From contig CAZYZQ010000067.1 of the NCBI GenBank assembly GCA_964652075.1, forward strand, positions 1-12,782: a DNA stretch of 12,782 nt, given 5' to 3'. The position numbers were made by a program, and so were the translations under genes. Below the pieces are notes generated by a model. It was not told the DNA's origin. It saw nothing but the letters and a program-made list of their open reading frames with translations, and searched no databases. Below are positions 1 to 6,702 of this stretch, in pieces; position 1 is the first letter of the stretch, and each line of letters starts with the position of its first letter. This DNA comes from CAZYZQ01 sp964652075. GTDB lineage: Bacteria; Bacillota; Clostridia; Oscillospirales; Oscillospiraceae.

Positions 1-84
1 CAATATTTCCTACCAGGGGCCTTTTTGTGCTGTCCGCACAATTTGGGGCAGTTCAACATTTCATCGGGCTGCTTTTCGTATTCG

Positions 85-1368
85 TCAAATCTGATCCAGT
101 GCCTGGCTGATGTCCGCAATCAGGTCGCTTGCATTTTCGATGCCGCAGGACATCCGCACCAGCTCTGCCGGTACGCCGGCCGCTTTGAGCTGCTCGTCGT
201 TCATCTGCCGGTGCGTGCTGGTTGCCGGATTCAGGCAGCAGGTACGCGCGTCCGCGACGTGCGTCTCAATGGCCGCAAGCTTCAGATGCTTCATGAAGGT
301 TTCCGCCGCCGCACGGCCGCCCTTGAGTCCGAAGCTGACAACGCCGCACGAGCCGTTCGGCAGATACTTCTGCGCCAGCGCATGGTACTTGTCGCCGGGC
401 AGTCCGCAGTAGTTGACGTAGGCGATCTTGGGATGGTTCTGCAAAAATTCCGCGACCGCCTGTCCGTTCTCACAGTGGCGCGCCATCCGCACATGCAGGC
501 TCTCGAGGCCGAGGTTCAGGATAAAGGCGTTCTGCGGCGACTGGATAGAGCCAAGATCACGCATCAGCTGCGCCGTGCACTTTGTGATAAACGCGCCCTC
601 CTTGCCGAATTTTTCCGCATAGGTGATCCCATGGTAGCTCTCGTCCGGCGTGCACAGGCTCGGGAACTTCTCGGCGTGTGCCATCCAGTCAAAGTTACCC
701 GAATCGACAATCGCGCCGCCCACTGCTGCGCCGTGGCCGTCCATATATTTTGTCGTCGAGTGCGTCACAATGTCAGCGCCCCACTTGATCGGCTGGCAGT
801 TGACCGGGGTCGGGAAGGTGTTGTCCACAATCAGCGGCACACCGTGTGCATGGGCCGCTTTCGCGAACTTCTCAATATCCAGCACCGTCAGCGCCGGGTT
901 CGCGATTGTTTCACCGAACACGGCCTTAGTATTCGGGCGGAACGCCGCGTTCAGCTCCTCCTCTGTGCAGTCCGGCGAGACAAACGTTGTCTCAATGCCC
1001 ATCTTCGCCATGGTGACGGAGATCAGGTTAAACGTGCCACCGTAAATGCTGCTTGAGGAGACGATATGGTCGCCGCAGTTTGCAATATTGAACAGCGCGT
1101 AGAAGTTTGCGGCCTGCCCGGAGGAGGTCAGCATACCGGCTGTACCCCCTTCCAGCTCGGCAATCTTCGCGGCAACATAGTCGTTGGTCGGATTTTGCAG
1201 ACGTGTGTAGAAATATCCCGAAGCTTCCAGATCGAACAGCTTCCCCATGTCCTCACTCGTTGCATACTTGAACGTCGTACTCTGGACAATCGGGATCTGG
1301 CGCGGTTCGCCGTTTCCGGGCGTGTAGCCGCCCTGCACACAGATGGTTTCCTGTTGATACTGCTTCAT
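85..1368 (-). CDS. metY: O-acetylhomoserine sulfhydrylase (homocysteine synthase)
   Basis: This cytoplasmic PLP enzyme joins O-acetyl-L-homoserine with sulfide to give homocysteine, the direct-sulfhydrylation route to methionine. The 427-residue length is typical for MetY of the Cys/Met-metabolism PLP family. Visible landmarks are the YTRLQNPT segment (residues 54-61), the phosphate-binding SGQAA (83-87), the D182-N183-T pair that contacts the PLP ring, and the Schiff-base lysine K207 in THSTTKY. The long insertion after K207 and the C-terminal region with R-M-S-x-G-I-E are usual for MetY. The start is ATG at 1368 behind AAAGGAG. The gene is last in a minus-strand run, 22 bases after the GerMN lipoprotein stop, so it probably shares that transcript. 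No S-box or T-box fits in the gap, but a pseudoknot-like element overlaps the end of the upstream gene. A cystathionine gamma-synthase/lyase is the less likely alternative. Confidence 0.93.
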   Translation of the reverse strand: MKQYQQETICVQGGYTPGNGEPRQIPIVQSTTFKYATSEDMGKLFDLEASGYFYTRLQNPTNDYVAAKIAELEGGTAGMLTSSGQAANFYALFNIANCGDHIVSSSSIYGGTFNLISVTMAKMGIETTFVSPDCTEEELNAAFRPNTKAVFGETIANPALTVLDIEKFAKAAHAHGVPLIVDNTFPTPVNCQPIKWGADIVTHSTTKYMDGHGAAVGGAIVDSGNFDWMAHAEKFPSLCTPDESYHGITYAEKFGKEGAFITKCTAQLMRDLGSIQSPQNAFILNLGLESLHVRMARHCENGQAVAEFLQNHPKIAYVNYCGLPGDKYHALAQKYLPNGSCGVVSFGLKGGRAAAETFMKHLKLAAIETHVADARTCCLNPATSTHRQMNDEQLKAAGVPAELVRMSCGIENASDLIADISQALDQI

Positions 1369-1387
1369 TGTTTATGCTCCTTTTTCT

Positions 1388-1433
1388 GTATCAGTCTTGA
1401 TAAAACCACTTCTGATACGAGGTCAGTGGTTTT
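1388..1433 (-). promoter_or_regulatory. Candidate H-type pseudoknot upstream of the metY ribosome binding site
   Basis: Read on the minus strand, AAAACCACT (1433-1425) pairs perfectly with AGTGGTTTT (1410-1402), closing a 14-nt loop. Within that loop GTATCAG (1418-1412) is perfectly complementary to CTGATAC (1394-1388) in the tail. A loop-to-tail pairing of this kind defines an H-type pseudoknot. It ends a few bases before the metY AAAGGAG. The first stem lies in the last codons of the lipoprotein gene, so coding constraint may explain part of it. It does not show the sequence signatures I know for SAM-II, although that class has the same topology and sits before methionine genes. Alternatively the first stem, followed by an AU-rich tail, may be a weak terminator or processing site. 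Confidence 0.33.
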
Positions 1434-2701
1434 GAGATATCGTAAGCAAATCCCGCGGCCTCTCCGCCGACCAGAATCTGCACACGGTCAATTTCCGGAC
1501 GCGCACAGAGTGTCGCAACAATGCACCGCACGCACGCCGCGTCCTGCGTCCTGCTCCCGCCGGTCTGGGTGATCTCCGGTGAGAAATCGACATAGCACGT
1601 CTGCCCCACCAGCGTCAGGGACAACAGCTTCGTCCCGGAGGGAATCGGGTTAAAAAAGCCTGTTGCAGGCGTATAGCCGAGCAGTGTGTCCATCAGGGCC
1701 TCGAGCTGTGTCTTGTTCACGGGCTGGTGGATTGCCACCGGAACACAGGACAGATGGGTCTGCCCCTCCTGCACCATATAGAGCGTCGCGTCAAATTCAT
1801 TCAGCCCCGGCCTGACCGGCCCGATTGCATCCTCATAGCGCGCAATCGGCGACGAGAGATCCAGATACCGATACCGCGCAACCTTCTCGCCCTCAACCAG
1901 AATCTGCACGGCATCGACGTCCTCGACACCGGTCAGAGAATTGACGATGGAATAGACGGTCATCCGCTCCTCAAGCTCCGTCTGCGGCGCGTTTTCAAGA
2001 AACGCGCGCGACAGGTTCACTGTGCAGAGGTTCTCCGATAATGTGACACTCAAAACCGACGTTCCCTCCGGAATCGTCGGGAGCAGTGCGCCGGACGGCC
2101 CCTCGATCAACTGTTCCATGATATCCAGCGCCAGTGCCTCACGGCCCTCCGCGGCGGTTTTTCGCGTCTCAGAGTTCAGATAGCGGCTGTTGCCCGCGCT
2201 GAAATACAGGCGGATGCTGCCCTGCGTCTGGACATCCGAATCCTCAAGCAGGAAGTCCTCGCCTGTGTAAAGCTCCTCCGTTTCGCTCTGCAGGCTGACC
2301 GACTGCACACCCGTACAGGCCGCTATGGTGCGAACCAGGCACGCCTCCGCGATCGTCCGGTCGACGCCAGTCAGATCCAGGAAGGCGTCGCCCAGCGTCA
2401 CATAGGCCACATCGCCCTCCACATTGCACGAATCGATCGTCAGATTTTCCGGAAATGGCGAAATGTAGTTATCCTCCAACGGCCCCTGCAAATAGAGCGC
2501 CAGAATCAGATCCTTTGTCGCACTGGGCGGCACCTGACGCGGCTCGGCGGCGATCACACCGGAGCTCGTCCCGTAATATGTCTCCGCCGTGCGGTAGTAG
2601 AACTGCAGCGTCCGGGCCGAGGCCTTTTCGGTCTCCGTCTGCGTGCGCGCACAGGCGCACAGCAGCGACAGGGCCAGCAGCAGTGGGATCAGTCGTTTCA
2701 T
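1391..2701 (-). CDS. Lipoprotein with three tandem GerMN domains
   Basis: This 436-residue exported lipoprotein begins with a short basic n-region, a leucine-rich core and the lipobox LCAC, with C17 the likely lipidated cysteine (C15 is possible). The rest reads as three related units at roughly residues 31-140, 162-275 and 305-418. Each has a strand such as LQFYY, IRLYF or ATLYM, a helix with L-x-A-L or IMEQLIEGP, a P-x-G-T-x-x-L-S block in units 2 and 3, a VNLSRAF/VDFSPEI-type strand, and a final V-x-x-V-Q-I-L-V-x-G strand. These are GerMN features, known from GerM of sporulating bacilli and LpqB of actinobacteria. The start ATG overlaps the kinase stop (ATGA) behind a GGGGGAGG site, implying coupled translation. 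By context it probably acts outside the membrane as a partner of the sensor kinase. A sporulation or germination role is the alternative. Confidence 0.82.
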   Translation of the reverse strand: MKRLIPLLLALSLLCACARTQTETEKASARTLQFYYRTAETYYGTSSGVIAAEPRQVPPSATKDLILALYLQGPLEDNYISPFPENLTIDSCNVEGDVAYVTLGDAFLDLTGVDRTIAEACLVRTIAACTGVQSVSLQSETEELYTGEDFLLEDSDVQTQGSIRLYFSAGNSRYLNSETRKTAAEGREALALDIMEQLIEGPSGALLPTIPEGTSVLSVTLSENLCTVNLSRAFLENAPQTELEERMTVYSIVNSLTGVEDVDAVQILVEGEKVARYRYLDLSSPIARYEDAIGPVRPGLNEFDATLYMVQEGQTHLSCVPVAIHQPVNKTQLEALMDTLLGYTPATGFFNPIPSGTKLLSLTLVGQTCYVDFSPEITQTGGSRTQDAACVRCIVATLCARPEIDRVQILVGGEAAGFAYDISKPLTSYQKWFYQD

Positions 2702-4083
2702 TCCGCCGCCTCCCCCGCCTTGCCCGGCGCTTCAAAATATGGCAATAGGACTGTAAAGCGCGTCCCGCCGCCGTCCCGCGGTGCAACCGATACACTGCCG
2801 CCGTTGCGGCTGACCATATCGTGTACCAGAGACAGGCCGAGGCCGGAGCCGCCGCGTTCACGCGAGCGCGCCTTGTCCACCCGGTAGAACCGCTCGAAAA
2901 TGCGCGGCATCTCCTCCTTGGGGATCCCAATGCCGCAGTCCTCCACGACCAGCTCCACCTGATCCGCCATGCGGCGCAGATGAATCCAGATCTTCCCGTC
3001 CTCCCGGTTATATTTGATCGCATTGTCGATCAGATTGAACACAATCTGATGGACATCGTCCTCAATGGCAAGCACGGTGCACCCGTCCTCCATCTCCGGC
3101 AGGATCTCTACAAAGCTCATCTCAGCCAGCGGCGTCAGCGTTGTGATTGCCGCCTGCACATTCTCTTTGACGTCGGCTACCTCCTGCTCCTCGCTCACCT
3201 CGCTGTCGATGGCGCTGAGGTTGAGCAGCTTGCGCGTCATACGCGTCAGGCGATCGGCCTCCGTCCCGATGTCCGCTACAAACTCGCGGATCATCGCCGT
3301 ATCCATTTCGTTCTGCAAAATGGAATCTGACAACAGCTTGATCGCCGCAAGCGGCGTCTTCAGCTCGTGGGAGGCGTCGGATACAAACTGCCGCCGGCTG
3401 TCCTCCGCATCCTGCAGACGCTGCACCAGCGCGCTGAACTCACTGGCCAGCACGCCGATTTCATCATGGCCACGCACACGCAGCTGTGTGCTGTAATCGC
3501 CTTTCCGGACGTTCTTGATCGAGCGGATCACGCGCCGCGTTCTGGTGGAGAAATAGGCGGCCGCCAGCAGCGACAACGCAAATACCGCAACCTCCAGAAC
3601 GATGGAAAACTCCAGCACGTTGCGCTCCATCGAGTCGATCAGAGCGCCCTGCGTCCTGTCCGTATCCATGATATAGACAGCGCCGTTCGGGTTGCCGTAG
3701 CGCATGATCGGCTGCGCCGAATGGCTGACGACCGCCGCATTCCGGTACCTGCAATAAAACACATCGTTGCCCTCCAGCGCCTCCACGACCTCCGGATACA
3801 GGGCAAACCGCCTGTTCAGCGCGCCGTCATCTGAGTCATAGACCACGCAGCCGTATTCGTCCGTAATCAGGATCCGCGTGACGTCAAGGTCGTCGAGCAG
3901 CTCCATCACGGGCCAGACGGCATCTTCCGTCAGGGTATCGAGCTCGGTCAACGAAGCCGCAACGATCCGCTCCTGCGCCGTCAGCGCCGTCTGCTTGCTC
4001 TGAAACAGCATCGTGCGCAGTGTGGAGGAGATGTACAAATTGAGAAAGAGCAGGAATGCCGCCGAGATTCCAATAAACGCCAT
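2698..4083 (-). CDS. PhoR/WalK-type sensor histidine kinase
   Basis: This membrane sensor kinase should phosphorylate the response regulator encoded just upstream. From the ATG at 4083 it has 461 residues. They comprise TM1 (about 3-20), an extracellular region of about 135 residues, TM2 (about 158-178), a HAMP linker (about 179-232), a HisKA domain with phospho-acceptor H239 in SHELKTP, and an ATPase domain. The ATPase shows an N-box (N350, N354), a G1 box DCGIGI (382-387), an F-box ERFYRVD (397-403) and a G2 box GGSGLGL (411-417). All catalytic motifs are intact. The start is uncertain: the ATG lies 43 bases after the regulator stop with no clear Shine-Dalgarno. The frame stays open upstream, encoding a basic stretch (SKRNHVK) that would suit a cytoplasmic N-terminus, but offers only ATT or CTG starts. 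The 3' end overlaps the lipoprotein start by 4 bases. Confidence 0.93.
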   Translation of the reverse strand: MAFIGISAAFLLFLNLYISSTLRTMLFQSKQTALTAQERIVAASLTELDTLTEDAVWPVMELLDDLDVTRILITDEYGCVVYDSDDGALNRRFALYPEVVEALEGNDVFYCRYRNAAVVSHSAQPIMRYGNPNGAVYIMDTDRTQGALIDSMERNVLEFSIVLEVAVFALSLLAAAYFSTRTRRVIRSIKNVRKGDYSTQLRVRGHDEIGVLASEFSALVQRLQDAEDSRRQFVSDASHELKTPLAAIKLLSDSILQNEMDTAMIREFVADIGTEADRLTRMTRKLLNLSAIDSEVSEEQEVADVKENVQAAITTLTPLAEMSFVEILPEMEDGCTVLAIEDDVHQIVFNLIDNAIKYNREDGKIWIHLRRMADQVELVVEDCGIGIPKEEMPRIFERFYRVDKARSRERGGSGLGLSLVHDMVSRNGGSVSVAPRDGGGTRFTVLLPYFEAPGKAGEAAE

Positions 4084-4126
4084 GCTGTAGCGGAACTGGA
4101 AGCTGAGCAGGAGCGTTTTGACGTGA

Positions 4127-4807
4127 TTACGCTTTGAAATAGTAGCCCACTCCCCACTTTGTCATGATGTGGACCGGCTCGGCCGGGTTTTCCTCCAATT
4201 TCTCGCGGAGCCTGCGGATATGCACGTCCACAGTGCGGGCGTCCGAACGGTATTCATCGCCCCAAACCGAATCCAGCAGATTTTCACGCGAATAGACCCG
4301 CCCCGGGTTGCGCAGCAGCAGTTCGATCAGGTCGAACTCCTTCGCCGTCAGCTCCACAGCCCGCCCGGAGGCATAGGCCATACGCATATCCGTATCAACT
4401 GCGATGGAGCCGCAGGAGATCTGCGTTGCCTGCGGCTGGGGCTGCCGTGCCGCGGAGCGGCGCAGCAGGGCGCGGATGCGCGCCTTCAGCTCCAATACGT
4501 TAAAGGGCTTTGTCATATAGTCGTCCGTTCCGTTTTCAAAGCCCATCAGCTTGTCCATATCCTCATTTTTAGCTGTCAGCATAATGATCGGCACGTCCGA
4601 AAACGAGCGGATCTGCTGGCACGCCTGCAGGCCGTCCATCTTCGGCATCATGAGATCCAGAACAATCAGATCCACCTGCTGCTCCCGCGCGATCTGCACG
4701 GCTGCTTCGCCGTCATAGGCCGTGAGAACCTCATAGCCCTCGTTTTGCAGGTTAAAGGTGATGCCCTTTACCAGCAGCTTTTCGTCATCCACAACCAAAA
4801 TTTTCAT
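4127..4807 (-). CDS. OmpR/PhoB-family response regulator
   Basis: This 226-residue cytoplasmic transcription factor is the cognate partner of the adjacent kinase. The receiver domain (1-120) has the acidic pair D7/D8, phospho-acceptor D51 in VLDLMMPKMDG, the switch threonine T78 and the conserved lysine K100 followed by proline. After a Gln/Pro/Arg-rich linker (about 116-130), a winged-helix DNA-binding domain (about 131-226) carries the E-L-T-x-K-E-F-D-L-I-E-L-L block, SRENLLDSVWGDEY, and R-T-V-D-V-H-I-R-R-L-R-x-K-L, which are hallmarks of the OmpR class. It ends with the usual G-V-G-Y-Y-F. The ATG at 4807 follows GGAG 6 bases after the comEA stop, so the two are likely coupled. WalR, PhoB and MtrA are all close in sequence; I cannot assign one name. 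Confidence 0.95.
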   Translation of the reverse strand: MKILVVDDEKLLVKGITFNLQNEGYEVLTAYDGEAAVQIAREQQVDLIVLDLMMPKMDGLQACQQIRSFSDVPIIMLTAKNEDMDKLMGFENGTDDYMTKPFNVLELKARIRALLRRSAARQPQPQATQISCGSIAVDTDMRMAYASGRAVELTAKEFDLIELLLRNPGRVYSRENLLDSVWGDEYRSDARTVDVHIRRLREKLEENPAEPVHIMTKWGVGYYFKA

Positions 4808-4813
4808 GTTCCA

Positions 4814-5233
4814 TCACTCCACTCTAAGATAGGGCCGAAGCTGTTCCAGCGTCGACTCGCCAATGCCGGTCACATCCGTCAGCGCGTCTACGGACAGGAA
4901 CGCGCCGAATTGCGTGCGATAATCGATGATCCGCTGCGCCAGCACCTCGCCGATGCCCGGCAGCGTCATCAGTTCCTCAAGGTCTGCCGTGTTGAGGTTG
5001 ATCGCCGCCGTCTGCGGCGCGGCCTCCCCGTCCTGACCCTCCTGTGTATTTGCAGCATCCGCCGTCTGCCCGACGGCAGACACGGGAACAGCCGCCTGCG
5101 CCGCGGGCATGTCCTGCGTCGTCACAACCAGCGCGCCGCGCTGCCGGTTCACGCCCAGAAAGTAGCCGAGCAGAAACACCGCAAACGCAAGCGTCAGAAC
5201 CAGAATCAGCCGCTCTGTTTTTGTCAGCTTCAT
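4814..5233 (-). CDS. comEA: ComEA-like membrane-anchored helix-hairpin-helix protein
   Basis: This 139-residue protein has one N-terminal membrane anchor (about residues 9-27) after a basic start, a low-complexity Ala/Gln/Thr linker (about 36-76), and a C-terminal DNA-binding module. The module begins INLNTAD (78-84) and carries two helix-hairpin-helix motifs: LPGIGEVLAQRII (91-103) and VTGIGESTLEQLRPYL (121-136). ComEA proteins bind double-stranded DNA outside the membrane during natural transformation. This one is shorter than the roughly 200-residue Bacillus protein and lacks the SLBB-like region between anchor and HhH. No comEB or comEC follows; instead it leads a signalling operon. The ATG at 5233 has an AGAAAGGGCGG stretch at moderate distance. 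The role in competence is inferred from family only, and an extracellular DNA-binding role without uptake is possible. Confidence 0.85.
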   Translation of the reverse strand: MKLTKTERLILVLTLAFAVFLLGYFLGVNRQRGALVVTTQDMPAAQAAVPVSAVGQTADAANTQEGQDGEAAPQTAAINLNTADLEELMTLPGIGEVLAQRIIDYRTQFGAFLSVDALTDVTGIGESTLEQLRPYLRVE

Positions 5234-5256
5234 GGCAGAAAACCGCCCTTTCTGCG

Positions 5257-5285
5257 TTGACCCTGCGCCCGAATTTTGCTATAAT
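5257..5285 (+). promoter_or_regulatory. Sigma-A-type promoter for the dacF-like operon
   Basis: TTGACC (5257-5262) and TATAAT (5280-5285) are separated by exactly 17 bases, and a TG one base before the -10 gives an extended -10 (TGCTATAAT). Transcription should start near 5292, leaving a leader of about 100 bases before the ATG at 5392. The leader runs across the oppositely oriented comEA promoter. Confidence 0.75.
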
Positions 5286-5331
5286 GAATTCCAAGTCCTC
5301 TATTTTCCCGCGCAGGGGATTCTTCTCAGGT

Positions 5332-5361
5332 ATTATAGCACATCCTTTCGGTACAGAGCAA
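5332..5361 (-). promoter_or_regulatory. Extended -10 promoter for the comEA/two-component operon
   Basis: On the minus strand TGCTATAAT spans 5340-5332, a perfect TATAAT with TGn extension. The -35 is poor (TTGCTC at 5361-5356, spacing 18), which is tolerable with an extended -10. The predicted start near 5325 lies downstream of the predicted dacF start (about 5292) in plus coordinates, so the two promoters face each other instead of pointing apart. Confidence 0.6.
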
Positions 5362-5391
5362 CGGTGAAATACCGGAACAGGAGTTTTTTTC

Positions 5392-6702
5392 ATGAAACGA
5401 ACGGTCTCTTTTCTTCTCACGCTGATCCTGCTGCTCGGCGGATTGCCCGGCGTGTGCGCCGCATCCGACGAAGCCTTTTCCGTCAACGCGGCAGCGGCGC
5501 TGCTCGTCGATCTGGACACCGGCACCGTGCTGTACGCCCAGAACGCCGACACGCGTCTCTATCCCGCCAGCCTGACAAAAATCATGACGTGTATGCTTGC
5601 GCTCGAGCAGGGCAACCTGACCGACGTTGTGACCGTCACCTCCACCGCGCTGGACGGGCTTGACCCTGCCGGCAGCAGCGCCGGTCTGAAGGCCGGCGAG
5701 AACCTGCGGCTGGAGGATCTGCTCTACTGCATCATGGTCGCCTCGGCCAACGATGCGTGTAACGTCGTCGCTGAGCACCTTGCCGGCTCCATCCCTGCTT
5801 TTGTGGCACAGATGAACGAAAAGGCGCTCGCGCTGGGCTGCGCTGACACGCACTTTGCAAATCCAAACGGCCTGCATGACCCGGAGCACTACACGACGGC
5901 AAACGACCTGTACAAGATCACAGCCGCCGCGCTCCAGAACGACACCTTCCGCAAGATCTGCAACACCGCCGTCTACACGGTACCGCCCACCAACAAATCG
6001 TCGGAACGTCCGCTGGCCACCAGCAACTATCTGATTTCCACCGCAACAAACAACGCCTACTACTATCCGGACGCCATGGGCGTGAAGACCGGGTATACCA
6101 GTCAGGCGGGCCGCTGCCTCGTCTCCACGGCGGACAACGGGCAGCTGCATGTGCTGGGCGTTATTCTCGGCGCGGATACTACCGTCCTCGAGTCCGGCGA
6201 CGTGGTGCAGGAGAGCTTCCGCGAGATGGCGAATCTGTTTGACTACGGCTTTGAGCACTTTGTCTACACAGAGATCCTCTCCAGTTTACAGCCCATCCAT
6301 GAAATCCCCGTCACCCTCTCCGCCGGCGCGGAGGAGGTTGTGTTGGTACCCAGCAAGGCGCTCTATGCGCTGCTTCCAACCGACTTTGACCGCAGCGCCT
6401 GCATCTATGCCGTTGATTTGCAGGGCAACACCTCTCTGGAGGCGCCGGTGAAGGAGGGGCAGACGCTCGGCACAGTGACCGTCTCCTATCAGGGGCGGGT
6501 ACTGGGACAGGCGCCGCTCGTCGCGCTCTACGCCGTGCAACGCTCCGATTTTGCCTACTACACCCGCGCGCTCCGGCAGTTTTTCTCAAGGTGGTGGCCG
6601 CTGGTTGTCATACTGGTGGTCGTCCTGCTGATCGCGGTCTATTTGACCCGCAATGCCGCCGCACGCCGCAGAAGAAAGGAGCGCCACCATGATGAACGCT
6701 GA
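5392..6702 (+). CDS. D-alanyl-D-alanine carboxypeptidase (DacF-like, penicillin-binding)
   Basis: This exported low-molecular-weight penicillin-binding protein (peptidase family S11) removes the terminal D-Ala from peptidoglycan pentapeptides. Of 436 residues, 1-24 form a signal peptide with likely cleavage after VCAA. All three active-site motifs are present: S60-L-T-K63, S118-A-N120 and K232-T-G234. The catalytic domain ends near residue 270 and is followed by a beta-rich C-terminal domain (about 295-390). A transmembrane helix follows (about 399-418, WWPLVVILVV...), then a very basic tail rich in R and H. A C-terminal anchor with positive cytoplasmic tail fits a bitopic protein facing outward. 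GGAG lies 9-10 bases before the ATG. The stop overlaps the start of the next gene by 14 bases. DacF, DacA and DacB types cannot be separated with certainty here. Confidence 0.93.
   Translation: MKRTVSFLLTLILLLGGLPGVCAASDEAFSVNAAAALLVDLDTGTVLYAQNADTRLYPASLTKIMTCMLALEQGNLTDVVTVTSTALDGLDPAGSSAGLKAGENLRLEDLLYCIMVASANDACNVVAEHLAGSIPAFVAQMNEKALALGCADTHFANPNGLHDPEHYTTANDLYKITAAALQNDTFRKICNTAVYTVPPTNKSSERPLATSNYLISTATNNAYYYPDAMGVKTGYTSQAGRCLVSTADNGQLHVLGVILGADTTVLESGDVVQESFREMANLFDYGFEHFVYTEILSSLQPIHEIPVTLSAGAEEVVLVPSKALYALLPTDFDRSACIYAVDLQGNTSLEAPVKEGQTLGTVTVSYQGRVLGQAPLVALYAVQRSDFAYYTRALRQFFSRWWPLVVILVVVLLIAVYLTRNAAARRRRKERHHDER

Noticed and set aside
25..41. Small inverted repeat TTGTGC/GCACAA downstream of metY as a terminator
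   Set aside because: The stem is only 6 bp, and in the minus direction it is followed by A's, not T's.
25..1056. A 343-codon open frame on the plus strand opposite metY
   Set aside because: It is antisense to a clear metY gene, its product is Arg/His/Val-rich without domains, and it arises from GC-rich third positions on the other strand.
4169..5260. A 363-codon plus-strand frame across the response regulator and comEA
   Set aside because: It spans two well-supported genes on the opposite strand and has shadow-like Arg/His/Gln composition with no start signal.
5346..5377. 8-bp imperfect hairpin (one G-U pair) in the dacF-like leader as a riboswitch
   Set aside because: The loop is 16 nt, no known aptamer motif is visible and the stem is weak.
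5326..6258. A 310-codon minus-strand frame within the carboxypeptidase gene
   Set aside because: It is opposite to a gene with all three active-site motifs and has no recognisable domain.
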